From NCBI GenBank assembly GCA_003260075.1, contig QLIY01000388.1, forward strand, positions 77,073 through 141,072: 64,000 bases of DNA. The letters are read 5' to 3'. Made by a program: the position numbers and the translations under genes. Position 1 is the first letter of the stretch. Every line of letters starts with the position of its first letter. Under the pieces are notes generated by a model. It worked only from the letters and a program-made list of their open reading frames with translations. It was not told where the DNA came from and did no database searches. Shown here piece by piece: positions 24,209 through 36,728 of the stretch. This DNA comes from Phallusia mammillata (Eukaryota > Chordata > Ascidiacea > Phlebobranchia > Ascidiidae).

Positions 24209-27200
24209 AAGTCTGGCGTATATGGCTAATAGGTTGGTAATACTTTTTTAAGTTCTGCAAAGTGTGTTTAGAGCAGTTTGCATAGACGGGAATTATGTTT
24301 AATCAATAAATGTACGCACGTATACCATTTATTGTGACTGACATAACAACCCATAATGTTTCGCGACCCCAAAATTATACTACGCGACCCCAATTGGGGT
24401 CGCGACCCACAGTTTGAGAAGCCCTGCTCTACAACACCCATTTTTTGAACAATTGAAATGCCTGACTGCACACTTTGGTCAGTAGAAAAGACCCTTCTTG
24501 TGATATTAGTCGTGCGTTAATTTTTTTTATAGTTTTTGCTTATGCATAGTCGCACGTTTGCGACCAAAATAGTTGACCTTGGAAATTCTAGACGTGTGTT
24601 CAAAAAGCCGAGTTTACCATCTGGTTAAAGTGAACAGAAGCATTTTTTTCAAATGCCACAAAAACTGTTCGACTTTTTTTAGAAACTAAACGGACTGTTG
24701 AAAACTAAAGTGGTTTCAATGGTTTAGTTTCTAGTTGCGTTTCAGTCCATTTTAACATAATGGTGTTTTATATGAGCGATGAATGACTCTTGCAGATGAA
24801 TGAAATAAAATGAAAGCAGGATTTTAAAGTTGTCGTGCACAGCCGCGTTTCATTATCAAACCCTAAAACATTGAGATTATTGTGCAAATCATTGTATCCT
24901 GCTATAAGCACTATGGTCGAAAATTTTCAAACCTGTTTAAATGCATGTCCGTGTAGATGGGGGGGGGGGCACCGTCTGGTTAAAGTGAACAGAAGCATTT
25001 CTTTCAAATGCCACAAAAACTGTTGGACTTTTTTTTAGAAACTAAACGGACTGTTGAAAACTAAAGTGGTTTCAATAGTTGGTTTAGTTCCTAGTTGCGT
25101 TTCAGTCCATTTTTATATAATGGTGTTTTATATCAGCGATGAATGACTCTTTGCAGACTAAAAAGAAACTTTTTGGACCAATTATGTGCCAGTGATTTTA
25201 TTTAGTATATAAAATGAAAGCAGGATTTTAACGTTGTCGTGCACAGCCGCGTTTCATTATCAAACCCTAAAACTTGAGATTATTGTGCAAATCATTGTAT
25301 CCTGCTACAAGCAGTATGGTCGAAAATTTTCAAACCTGTTTAAATGCATGTCCGTGTAGATGAGACTACCCTGGAGTAAAACGATAGCTGTGTGAAAAAA
25401 TCCAGTTGTGTGGCCCCAGGTGTTTTCCATTGGATGGTACCAGAACGTGTAGGTGACCGCCCACGAAAAAGCTATGCCGTGGTATCTAGAGAATACGAGT
25501 TTGACAAAAATGCAAATATTGAACGCTTTTTTTCACGGTCATTTGCAAAAGCCGATAATTGAACGCCATAACACTGATGTGGCAACCAGTTTTGAAGTAA
25601 ATTAAACAGGTACTTCAATTGTGTGCCAAATAAACAGGCCAATTTGAAGAGTATGTCATTTAATACATTCAGTAATGTCATTTATACATTAAATAATGTC
25701 ATTCATACATTTATTGTTCAGTCAATTGCTGGGGGGGGGGGGGGGGGGGGGTACTTCAATTGTGTGCCAAATAAACAGGCCAATTTGAAGAGTATGTAAT
25801 TTAATACATTCAGTAATGTCATTTATACATTGAATAATGTCATTCATACATTTATTGTTCAGTCAATTGCTGTAAACTGTTCTACTGTTTCAATTTAGGA
25901 CTTACTTTCGAATCAGTTCAATAGGAGCCAAGTTAAGTCGCAGATATTTAGCAAACTTGTCGTCGGACTTGGGATTGGGCCACATCATTATGACACCCCT
26001 GTCCTTGTATTCCATGAGAAGAATAAAACAGATCATCATAATCACGGACGCCTGAAAGCAATAAAATACGATGTTGTCAGAAATTTTGGGGCCCGATGAT
26101 GCAAGCCAGAACCCAGCCCCTAACCGAAGCCCGAATCAGGCCCTAAAGTTGGTGAAAACGCGACAAAAACGATGCCAAGTGTCAGTATAGAACAGGGGTC
26201 ACCAAACTACGGCCATTTCATCCGGCCCTCGACCACATTTTTTGGTTAGTCAAATCGCATTGATAACTTTAACATTTAAAAATTAATCTACTTCTTACGA
26301 AAGTTTTCCTGTCGCGATATGTAGAATTAATATTACCTTGTTTTAAGGGATTACAACGCCCAGGATTGACCCAAAGCCAGTTTGTTACGTCACAAACAAT
26401 ATTACAAGTGTTAAATGTGCGCAAACAATTGCTTTGTTTGGTCACTTGTGACGTAATCTACAAGCATTGCTTGTAAGATGAGACTAAATATACAATTTAA
26501 TACTCGCATCACCCGATTTTTAACGGGATTATAGAAAGACCATATCTTGGCGCCCCTATCAAAATCGCCTTGCGGGCTAAGTTCCGAAAGACGGCGCTAG
26601 GGCATGTAAACTATCCGGCCCGCGCGAATTATTATTAAACTTATCCGGCCCGCAGTGAAAAAAGTTTGGTGACCCCTGGTATAGAATAAAGCCCGTTTAT
26701 TAAAAAAAGTCGGAACCCGGCCAGGAAAAGCCCGACACGACTTACCAGCACGCTGGTATGGTCAACCTGGAAATCTAATAAATGTAAGTTTGTTTCATCA
26801 TGACAGTAACATACACAATAATTAAAACATCATAAAAACGCGCTGGCAAAGTTCTATGAGTTTTGTACCTGTGAAGAAGAGATGGCAACGTCTTGGGCTG
26901 TTGCGTCATACGTCCAGTGCGTTTGTATCAAGTGAAGAACATGGAATATTGCGTTGACGATAAGAAGGGACCAGTTGAACCAGCGAAGTTTCGTTCTGCA
27001 AACATAAAAACAAATCGACTTTAAAATATTTAAATAAAAACGTGTAATTGATTTGAATATTCATTTAAATCAATGGAATTTGCACTCTCGCGTATTAATG
27101 ACAACGGAAGTTTAAAAAACAAATTTCCACAACAAAATGGTTTAAGATAATAAAATGCAGAATACGTGGTGTTTCAATTACACTTCAAATGCAAATAGAT

Positions 27201-30200
27201 TTAAATCCAAAATCAAATGTATTTTTTTCATCAAGAAAGGAAAGCTTTTTTGAATATCGTTGGGAATGTCTAAATAAGTTTTCCGTGTTTTAGTGACATG
27301 CTTTCTTGAGAAAAGTAATTTTCTGAGCATTGTTTACATGCTGAATAATTATTTCTGTAGTGTTATTAGCATGTCCTGATTAGGTTTCTTGCGTTTGTCT
27401 GACCAGATGACAACACGAGAAATTGGTAGGTTGCAAAAAAAGGTGAAAGTGGTAAAATGCGAAACAAATTAGTAAGCCCGAATCAAGCCTGTTTTGTTTC
27501 AACTTAGGCCCTACCTGACACCTGACAGAAAAACAAAACAATCCCGAGCAACTCTGAAATTATAGCATATGCAGGAAATTTCTTTCTGCAACCAAAAGCG
27601 AATAATTTCTAAACGCCCACCAAACAAATCGTTTTTACACTAGAGTAAAACAATTTCCCACACAGCCATCAACTTGTGTTTTCTTCGATGACGGATTGGT
27701 TCTAAACAGGTAAGCCGGAATTTCGGAAAACTTGACCAGTTTGGCATTACTCTAAAAACATCATCGACCCTTGCAAGGCGGGTTCCCTCATTTTATAATA
27801 TATTCGTATTGACCATGGTGTGGATGGCGGATTGGACAGAGTCACGCCTGTGCTTACAATCCGCACAATGAGGGGGGGGGGGCCTGTTTTGTTTCAACTT
27901 AGGCCCTAACCTGACAGGAAAAAAAACAATCCCGAGCAACTCTGAAATTATAGCATATGCAGGAAATTTTTTTCTGCAACCAAAAGCGAATAATTTCTAA
28001 ACGCCCACCAAAAAAATCTTTTTTACACTAGAGTAAAACAATTTCCCACACAGCCATCAACTTGTGTGGGGGGGGGGCGCCTGTGCTTACAATCCGCACA
28101 ATGACCGCCGAATCACGTGCGTTTGATTGATTTCTATGAGTAACCGCTCACACATCTGTCGTCGCTGGTCGCGAAATCTATTTTGATGTGAGAATCGGAA
28201 AAGCTCAAATATTTAGACCCTGGTGACCGGATCGCAAAGTTACAGGACAAAGTATGTGAAGTTAATATATATTTCGAATTCAACTGATTTGCTAATGTTA
28301 GTTTTTTTTCAAATGGTTGATTTCTGCGGGGGGGGGGGCAATATTTCCAACTGATTTGCTAATGTTAGTTTTTTTTCAAATGGTTGATTTCTGCGTAACT
28401 GCACGCTTAACCCGTTTTTGCTCCTTTTTTGTTTTTCAGGGTACAATTTGTGCTCTACTACATTTGCGTTTTAGAATGGCATCATGAATTTTGAAGGTGA
28501 CCCTTGGTCGTTTATTACAATATAAGTACGGCATTTTTCATACGACGTGGTAAAGCTGTCGGTAATTTCAAAACAAATCTCATTTGTGTAAATTTACGAA
28601 TTGCTTTCTGTAACTTTGGGTACGGCAGGGCGTACATGCAAATTTCTAAGTATGTACCTCCTTCACAAACTAATAAGCAAACTGCAAACAAGTATGTTAG
28701 AAAAAACTCAATACGATCGGTATTTTAAAATGTCAACGGTGCGCATAAAGTCCCAAACGTTGATAATGCTTACGTCATTGCAGGTTACCATGGTGATGTA
28801 CACAGAGCGAATCGAACTAATTTCGCGCCGTCGGTGGCCAGGTGTTCAACATTGGCAAAATCGTCAATGTAACGTTGCATTAAATGTCTTTACGTGCGTA
28901 ATCCCCCAGTTTGCGATGATAAATGGGATTAAATTTGGCGTAAAATTGTACCGTAGCAGCGTAATCCACTTATGCGCACTGACTGCTAATTCGTAAATTT
29001 CAAGGCCAAATTGATGCATTTTAGCGGCATTCCAGACGTTCTGGACGGAAAATGGCGGAAAAGATTACATATACGCGTATATTGTGAGTTAATACAAGAT
29101 CATTTTGCGAAATATCTAGTGCAGTATACGTCATTACGTTTGTATAACATGGCGGTCGATTGCGTCATAAATCATAAATTTACCATGAAATAAAAAGAAC
29201 TGACGCAAAAACAGACTTCAAAATCCTGAACGGAGTATATCAAAAATGTTGATTTGGAGCAAATATGAAAAATATTGGCAATTTGACACATTGGTATCGC
29301 CCTAACCAGCATCTAAACGACCCCAAAAATGAACAGTAACGTTTCGCAACAATGTAACGTGTTTGCGTGCAACATGTTTGCGATGCGACCTGCCCAAAGC
29401 ATTTTTGACTTTCAAAATTCGTGACTGTAAACCAGTGAGGAGGGACACGGGCGTAATTGTGAACGACAGAATTCGATGAGTACATCACGTTTCCATTAAT
29501 CTTGATTCAGTGGTTAAAGATTGAAAAGTGTATAATTTCACAATAAAGGTGCCACTTTTTATTCTACGTTTGGTTTAAGGCAGGGCTTTCAGTTTATTTA
29601 GTCTTGACGGTCCTTTACAAACAAATTTTTGGAGTTTTTGTGCCCCTTCGTGTTTGACCGTGATAATTAGCCACTTACATTTCCTATGAATTGAATTGTA
29701 GCTATTCAGAATTTGACATGTAACCTTTGACGATTTGACATAATCAGAAAAAATGTGTGGATACTGTACGTTGAATTTATTGTGCGTATTTGCGATCCTT
29801 ACACCTATCAGGGGTGGGCAACCTGCGGCCCATTGATAAAGTTGTGCGTCCCGCAGAGACACTTGGATTTCAAATGTACTGACAAACGAGTCCAATTATT
29901 ATTTTTTAGAAGATTAGTGCGCCCGGTGCTATTTTTCTACTACCTGACAATATGCTGCTAGAATCAAAAGGGAATTTTACTTGTGCCAATAAAGCATTTT
30001 TGGTATGTAACGAAGTAAAATGACCTTCTGTTATATTAAGGTTCGGCCCGCGATCTAATCATCGCAATTGTATTTGGCCCCACAGTGATAAAGGTCGCCC
30101 ACCCCTGGTCCTACATGAAAGACTCCTAGTTTGGTAAGAAAAAGGTAAAGCAGATTGTAACGAAGTGGTGAAACGCATTACTACAATCCACACCCGCTAA

Positions 30201-32422
30201 GGTGTATAGAGTCATGCCGTGAAACTCAAATGTTTTGTGTCCATCTACTTGAACCGTTACGCGCAGTTCAAACAACAAAATTAGGTACAGTTCGTTTTGG
30301 AAACATGAATATTTTTTGGATGTAGTCTTATTCCAGACTTTTAAAATAAATTGGTTGTAAATCAAACTGACATAACTAAATCAGATAGTCACATTTTTTC
30401 AGTTAACTGGCAGTTTTTAAGATCATTTCTACTACCCTATGCTTTTGTAAATTACGCAGCCTTTGACAATTAAACTTACTGATATTTTGGTATTCCTTTT
30501 TTGCGAAACGTCATCACCAGTTGAGCCCGGTAAATAAGCGCCCACACAAATATCTGATGGGCGCAGTAGAAAAGCCACACGATCGCTTGTGTAAGAGATG
30601 AAACTTCGTCTGGAGGAAGCTGCCAGAAGTACCACGTTGCTGTACATTCTCCTTCTGCCCTTCCTGTTTTGATTTAAATAGTAGCAGGATAATGTATTGG
30701 GATTGCACAAATTTCACTAAAGTTTTATATTACAATAGAAATGACATTTTAACACATTTGTTGTGCGAGAAAACATTATTACGCCATAATAATTTCCAAA
30801 AAATTTTGTAGAAAAATAAGCAAATTTGGACATGTTCAAACAAAAACATCTTATACCATTTACAGATTATGTGTTCGCTGGCATCTACCATATTTAATTA
30901 ATTGTAAGTCGCGAAATAAAAAAGTTCTTTTTACCATACAGATTGGACGGCTAACAATCGTAGGTGGCTTGTAGTTAAGGACGGTTAGCATTGTTACGTC
31001 ATTATACGTCAACATACGTTCTGCTAGGTACACATATTTGTCTTACTAATAATTGTACTATGTAACAAAAAAAGAAGAATTGTGAAACATTAGTATCAAA
31101 CATCACAACATGTCCATTTTACTATTATTTAACACCTCAACGTGGTGATTACAATCTGATATATAGGGTAGGTCATAAAGCAAACACAGCAGCATATAGG
31201 TTAGATTACAACAATGTTACAGCGGTTTTTCATTCCCACGATTTCGTATCGGTCTCCACAGCACTTCAGATGCACCGCACCGCGGACAAGGGAGGTCAAT
31301 GCGGTTTTGTAAGTCAATAGCAATACATTTGTCATTCAACATACCTGGAGTCGTAGTGTCGTTGCAACCAAACGGTTCCGGCAAGAATCTTTGTTGTGTG
31401 TTGTTAACGTTTTCGTAGTAATATCCAGATTGAGCGTTCCACCCTTTGGCCTCCCCTGAAAAGTTAAAATCAGAATTGATAAAAGCCGAATTGTGTGTTA
31501 CTGCTGGTACAATAAACAGAAAACATTTCATACCCCAAGCCCACATCCCTCCAAGCCAGGCAATGATGAAAAGCATTGATATTCCCCAGGCAAGCAAATC
31601 CTGTTTCGATTTGCCTGTAAAATAATGTAAGCATCTATGTTACAATTACAACGATAAGTTTTAAATTTTGAGTTTTATTTATCCGTTGAACTGCGAATGG
31701 GTGAGATTTCAAAAATACTTGGGATAAATTTTATCCTCCTAATCTTCCAAGGGGTAAGGGTAAAAAGGACTGGCGAACCTTCAGTTAAGAAGTTGCAGTA
31801 AGAACGTGTGAAAACAAACTAAAATGCCAAAAGCTAAAGCAACGTTGTTTGCCCAATTTTGGGTTATGCAGCAGTAAATGCACGTAACAGGCACATGGAC
31901 TCGGCTTTGAATAAAATAAATCAAATTCGCATTTGAAACAAGTAAGCATACAGTTAACATGTTTTGTAACAGAGACTTGTTTAATTTTGTGAACAGTCTC
32001 TCCAAGACTAACCACCAAAGCGTGAAGAACACTGTAACCACCAAAGTCATTTGTTGCGTAACGGTTCCATTGTTGCCCCACAGTGGTTTTGTGTCACGTA
32101 ATTGTGTATTTCATTGTTGAAAAGTTACATGATGCTCTCCACAGTGAACTACATGGCTAAAACTAGAGAGTGTGGAGACTATAACGTTGTAATCAACCAC
32201 CACATATACTGTATTTCGATATTGGTTTAATGGTTATTCAGCTGACTTTTCCAGTTAGGTAGGCGCTCCTTGGTTTTCATTGTAGATTTTTAATTTTTAC
32301 CACATACATTTCATAGATAAATAATGAAATAAAGTAAAATACTTACCTTTTTTGGCTATAGTATCTTCTCCTGCATTTATTTTCACGTCTTCTGGTAAAC
32401 TCTCGTGATCAAGGCCGTCCAT
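20349..32422 (-). CDS. Histidine-rich multi-pass membrane protein, paralogue 1 (unrecognised family)
   Basis: Exons in coding order: 32422-32347 (ATG), 31614-31534, 31455-31345, 30663-30480, 26995-26869, 26051-25906, 25485-25336, 23155-23011, 20912-20349 (TAG). They sum to 1584 nt, so 527 residues, with all phases consistent. The hydrophilic N-terminus (MDGLDHESLPEDVK) is about 25 residues longer than in the three plus-strand paralogues. It is followed by about 11-12 hydrophobic segments. A loop after TM1 carries FLPEPFGCND and a second Cys before TWYFWQLPP. Conserved blocks are AHQIFVWALIY, FHVLHLIQTHW, EYKDRGVIMMWPNPKSDD, FWYHPMENTWGH and YWRLLNEVW. I do not recognise the family and assign no function. 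The invariant helical histidines would suit haem or metal binding (inference). Exon 25485-25336 has a truncated duplicate of its 3' end at about 24934-24958, next to a G-run. The tail (GPKTDENANTAG) is cytosolic-looking. Confidence 0.88.
21209..21354 (+). repeat. G-run junction duplication (intron 8 of membrane paralogue 1)
   Basis: Copy 1 at 21209-21278, eleven Gs at 21279-21289, copy 2 at about 21292-21354 with a small deletion. Confidence 0.88.
21401..21616 (+). repeat. G-run junction duplication
   Basis: Copy 1 at 21401-21506, Gs at 21507-21516, copy 2 at 21519-21616. Confidence 0.9.
21771..22500 (+). repeat. G-run junction duplication with a second G-run at an internal deletion
   Basis: Copy 1 at about 21771-22204, then a G-run at 22205-22214. 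Copy 2 begins at 22215 and is interrupted by a second G-run (about 22324-22333), exactly where about 100 bp present in copy 1 is missing. Confidence 0.82.
22567..22752. mobile_element. 186-bp hAT-like MITE
   Basis: Perfect ends CAGTGCTGGATTAA and TTAATCCAGCACTG, with a perfect 8-bp duplication ACCCCTAA (22559-22566, 22753-22760). In intron 8 of membrane paralogue 1. Confidence 0.88.
23275..24584 (+). repeat. G-run junction duplication; one copy carries a hAT insertion
   Basis: Copy 1 at about 23275-23745, Gs at 23746-23755, copy 2 at about 23756-24584. Copy 2 lacks about 50 bp near its start and carries the element at 23955-24426, which copy 1 lacks. Confidence 0.85.
23955..24426. mobile_element. 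hAT-like element present in one of two duplicate copies, with an 87-G tract
   Basis: Ends CAGGGCTACTCAAACT and AGTTTGAGAAGCCCTG. Flanks are CTCTACAG (23947-23954) and CTCTACAA (24427-24434). The empty site CTCTACAGGACCC is seen at about 23590 in the other copy. A pure G tract of 87 bases spans 24121-24207. Confidence 0.88.
24614..25362 (+). repeat. G-run junction duplication overlapping an exon
   Basis: Copy 1 at about 24614-24958, Gs at 24959-24969, copy 2 at 24971-25362. The unit includes the 3' end of exon 7 of membrane paralogue 1 (minus strand), so a 25-bp exon fragment is repeated at about 24934-24958. Confidence 0.88.
25611..25871 (+). repeat. G-run junction duplication, 21 Gs
   Basis: Copy 1 at 25611-25730, Gs at 25731-25751, copy 2 at 25752-25871. 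Confidence 0.9.
26193..26678. mobile_element. 486-bp hAT-like element, family shared with 46369
   Basis: Perfect ends CAGGGGTCACCAAACT and AGTTTGGTGACCCCTG, perfect 8-bp duplication GTATAGAA (26185-26192, 26679-26686). Lies in intron 5 of membrane paralogue 1. Confidence 0.9.
27487..28111 (+). repeat. G-run junction duplication plus G-run deletion
   Basis: Copy 1 from about 27487 to 27871, G-run at 27872-27882, copy 2 from 27883. In copy 2 about 150 bp found in copy 1 (after CTTGTGT) is absent and replaced by a second G-run at about 28068-28077, after which the match resumes (CGCCTGTGCTTACAATCC). Confidence 0.85.
28279..28395 (+). repeat. G-run junction duplication, short
   Basis: Copy 1 at 28279-28327, Gs at 28328-28338, copy 2 at about 28349-28395. 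Confidence 0.85.
29809..30107. mobile_element. 299-bp hAT-like MITE
   Basis: Ends CAGGGGTGGGCAACCT and AGGTCGCCCACCCCTG. No exact 8-bp target duplication is visible, so it is older or rearranged. Similar in style to the left end at 7219. Confidence 0.7.
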
Positions 32423-34270
32423 CTTTTAAGGTTTTAGATTAACTTAAAATGAAACTGGTGTTACTTTTGCAGAATGGTCTATCAATAAAATACAGCTCTT
32501 GTTGACAAAGGATCCTGGCCTTTATTACGTAACTATACGCTAAAAATAATAAGCAACGGTGGGCCGTTGTAAAGTACAGTGAGGTATTTTGATACGGCGC
32601 TTTAACCTATTGTAACAAAAGAGTAAGAAACCCTATCGCCTTGTGATAAGCTGTAATTTCAAGTTCCAGCAGACGCTTGTTTAGTTCTAATTGTATTGAT
32701 GCAGTCAGTGCTATTAACCGGGCGTACATTTTAACACTACTCCTGTAATTTAAACTGCCTGCATTTCCATGCAATCCTAACCATGTGTTTAAATCCGCCT
32801 TTTCAGCTATCCAATTAGCAAACACTAATGAGTGAACGTACACGCTCCTTGTTAAAAGTGTCTTGTTCCAAGAGTGGGCGACCGAAGAGTAGTCGACCAG
32901 CCAACCCTCACGATTTAGCGAGAATGATGCTTTTCGACATTCTGACTTTTACTTTGCTCTATTGATTTAATTTTTTTACATGACATTTTCTGTCTCCTCA
33001 CTTGCGCTAAATCTACATGTCAGCGACGATGCAAGTCCATGTCAACTACATGATGCGTTACGCAAATCTTCGTTTTTGTCTGTTTTTATTCAGGTATTTT
33101 ATTTGCATCATAACGATAGCTGTAATTATCACCACAAGGGAATTAATTTAACGAGCGATACCTTCGAGCAGATACAAAAATACCCAATAGCAAAAAAACT
33201 TGTGCAAAATCGCGACAGTTAAAAACGTGTCTAGATTTGAGGCATGTATTTCAATAAATAAGCTATGTGTATTTTATCTTAACTTTTACTGCTGAGGTTT
33301 CCAAAACGCATTTAAAAGTAGCAAAGCACTGATAGCCTATAAAAAAGCTAATATACATCAGTGGCTTCATTAAATATTTAGGAGCTGGGTTTTTACCAGA
33401 TTGCTAATGTTGGTTGCTGTCAACCGAATCCCATCAACCAAAGCTCACTAAACAGCCAAGTCGAAAAAAGCACCTTGTGCAGCACAGACAAAATCAAGCC
33501 GACATCTCAGCCATGTTCTTAACTGGGGAGTCTTCCGACAATTTGAACGTCTTTTTCAATGACCCGGTTACCCCTCGTCTAAGATTTTGCAACTGTTAAA
33601 CTTCAGGTTATTGAGGACCGCGCAAACTGAAGAACTAAGATGACTGTATTTTTTTCACATGAATGGAAACCCAATTGTGGAACAAGCATTAATGATGCGA
33701 AAAACCGCTGCGTGGTTTATGTAATTGAACAAGACAAACGTACTTTGGTAAGCTCTGTTGCGCCACCAAGTGAAACATTTTAAAAGCATTTATTTGCACC
33801 GAACAAAAATATACAATTGCACCACAATAAAAAGCAGTTTTGATTCCGGCTCATGCAGCAAAATATAGGTCAAGCACCAATGTTACGTCAAACATTAAGT
33901 TGCTAGCAGTGCACATACATCAACATGAAAGATACATCAAAAATGATTCGCAGTACAGTGACTCACACTAAGCCAACACAACAATTTGCACACCAATACG
34001 TTATCAAGCAACAAAAAAGGAAATATTTGCGCAAAAGGTATAGATGTATCGAACAAAACGCGGACTATACTAAAGAAGGACCTCAAATTTCGCGTTCAAA
34101 TGACCTCGCTCTGCACTTCAGCGTTAACGGTCAAGCACCGTAACAAACTGCCAGTGATTGTCCTGGCCTTCGTCTTCCCATTTACAATGCAGAAAACCAG
34201 TTTCAGCATTTACCACGATGATAAATCAATTTAACTGCTGATTTGAAAACTTTAATACAGTGTGATTCTG
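32423..34270. other. Intergenic region between membrane paralogue 1 and the flavoprotein gene
   Basis: About 1.85 kb with the start of paralogue 1 on its left and the 3' end of the flavoprotein gene on its right. It must hold the promoter of paralogue 1. No coding sequence or repeat recognised. Confidence 0.5.
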
Positions 34271-36728
34271 TCATGAAATTCCTAGAACTTTATTTAACTT
34301 ATAAGCGATACGACTGGCGCCTGCACGGGCACCTGCAATGTTTAAAGCATCAGGACCAAGTTGCAATGCGGCATAAACACCCATCACAAACAAACCACTG
34401 TCTTCCTGCCACTCGAGGTCCTCAGTCAGCAAAGGAAGGCCATCAACGATTTCCACTTCACTAATCTTATGTAAATGATGTAAAAGTGGGTCTTTCAGAG
34501 AGTCTATGGTACTTCCAGTAGCAAGAAAAACCTGATCAACTTTTAAAGAACCACAATCACTAAGTTCCACCACCCATTTTTTGCTGTTGCTTTCTGTATG
34601 TGGAATTGTACTGTTAGTGGAAAAAGCAAATCAGTTGTATGAGAAAGTAATGAAGAAAGTTACCATTACATCGACAATACCAAGAAGAATTATTTTAGGT
34701 TTACCCTCAAGTTGTTTTTGTTGTTCACATGACCATACATCAGTATCTTCATGTATTGTTAGTAAGCCATCTTCTATAAGCTTTGTAAGACCCTCATGTA
34801 CATTAGGTGTGATGCTGCCCCCATTTCTTGCAGTTTGCAGGACTTGGAAACGTTTCTTAAGACAACAATTACATGATAGAATATACAAAATATGACATTC
34901 AAGTGCATTTTCGTATATTGACAGTAGTTATTGGGTTACAATTTACTTCAGAACTTGATATCTTACAATAGAAAGTTTGTATTACATGCTTAGCTATTTT
35001 TAGATGAAAATTTACCAAAAGTATGCCTACCTCAAAGCAGTGAATAGAAAAAAATTCTGCAAGTTTTTTAAAGCGACCTCGTCCGATCCAGTCCAGTGAT
35101 AAATCAAACTGACGAACTTTAATTTGAGATCTGCATACCAAGTGTATCTAAAATTGCAACACATTGTTAGCAAACACTCTCAATCTAAAATGAAAGATAC
35201 ACAGTTAACTTATCATTAAATTAAAGGGAACATTGCTTTGTTATTTGGATACCTAGCTTTATATGTACTCAAGAAATGCTACCATAAGAAAACTTTAGAA
35301 CATTGTTTTGTGCTCACCTGCTTCGCTCCCATCATGGCAGCTTTAATTGCCAAATGACCTGAGCTCAGACCTCCGCCAACAATTAACAAATTTTTTCCCT
35401 TCAAATTCCAACCTAATGATGGCGCTTGAGAGTCCAACTTTAGTAAAGCATTAAACATGTTCTCTAAGGGCATTTTACCAATTCCTTTGCATCGACTCTG
35501 CTGAATTAAATCACTTGAATGCAAAACAGTCCTATCTGTGTTTGCAACATAAATTTCCTCCGCCCAAATAGGAATATTTTTTAAAGTTGTATTTCCAGTG
35601 CTAATTACAACATTTTTGGCTTGAATTTTGCTGCCATCGCTCATGGTAAGAGTGTAAACTCGACATCCATTACATTCAATTGTTTTCACTATATCTAACA
35701 CTCTTCCCTTCTTAACATACTTTTCTAGGCCATAGTTGCTTACAATGTGACAACAAAAGTCCCAAAATAAGGCTGTGGATGGAATGATAAAGGGTCCGCT
35801 GAATTTTGATCCTCGGATACTTCGGGAAATGTCCAACATTTCAGATTCTCTTTTCTGCATTGCTGCAAAGACAGCCAAGCTCTGCAAGTCAAATGCATCT
35901 GGATGGACAAATGATGTGGATCTCAGGTGTGATATTCCGAGCACATCAAACTGTTTTTCCCATTGGCTCATCCAACAACCATATCTGTAAAATTCAAAAA
36001 CTTGTCAAACTTAGCAATGATAAACAGTATAAAAATGGTTTAGACAAAAAACCTTGATTAGCAGAAATAAAACAACTACAACATGTTAAAAATGCTTACT
36101 CATCAACAACACATATATTGTGCAAACAACTTTTTTGCTTCTGTTTTGAATTTAAAAATGCCGCAATTTGTCTTGGAGTTCGCTGTATCTGAGGATTGTC
36201 CTTAACTTTCGTTTGAAATTTTCCTGCAAACAAGATGGAGTTTTAGTTCTATGCATAATTACAATCAAGGTCTACCATAAATATGAATATGCTGATGGTA
36301 AGGCTATACGGGTTGGGGTAAAAGTGATTACAATACTTTATGCTTAAATATCAGAGATAAGAGCCTTTTTTAAGATTAATATTCTTACTATTTCGGTGGG
36401 CATGACCTGAACTTGAATACATGTTATGCGTTCACATATGGTGAGTATTACTGTATTACCACCTACATGAGAAAGAGAGAAAAAAAACAGAAACAGTGGT
36501 TTGTTAAATTTTTTGCCCAAGCATTTGCATTGATTGTGCAAATTGATACAATAAATTTCGTGATTTGTATGCCTAGACCGGACCTTTTTTTGTTGCGGAA
36601 AATAGTCTTTCGTTGTTCGGTCTTTCTTCGTACTTATCGTCAACGTCCACAAGCAGCCGGGTTAACAATGCCAGAGCATGTGGCCCAGCTCCAACAACCA
36701 CAACGTCATAGGGACCGGTTAAGACCAT
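34271..36728 (-). CDS. FAD/NAD(P)-binding flavoprotein oxidoreductase, lysine/ornithine monooxygenase-like
   Basis: Exons in coding order: 36728-36584 (ATG), 36223-36100, 35984-35318, 35147-35031, 34855-34705, 34593-34271 (TGA), total 1527 nt, 508 residues, phases consistent. The N-terminus DVVVVGAGPHALALL is a Rossmann FAD-binding loop (GxGxxxA) near residues 9-23. A second dinucleotide motif, LLIVGGGLSSGHLA, lies near residues 287-300, and VISTGN near 226 resembles the ATG motif of such enzymes. The C-terminal LQLGPDALNIAGARAGASRIA is typical of the closing FAD contact of SidA/IucD-like and related flavoproteins. The substrate is unknown. The first donor (GTCCGG) is non-consensus but is the only one giving the right phase before an in-frame stop. 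The gene lies between the minus-strand membrane paralogue and the plus-strand trio, and is divergent from the latter. No signal peptide, so probably cytosolic. Confidence 0.85.

Larger units (their letters stand above)
26996..30479. other. Large intron 4 of membrane paralogue 1
   Basis: About 3.5 kb. It contains two G-run junction structures (27487-28111, 28279-28395) and a hAT-like element (29809-30107). Short open frames at 28504-29193 show no conserved motif, and I do not call a gene. Confidence 0.6.

Noticed and set aside
28504..29193. Cluster of overlapping open frames inside the large intron of membrane paralogue 1
   Set aside because: No recognisable motif, no splice-consistent model, and composition like the surrounding intron.
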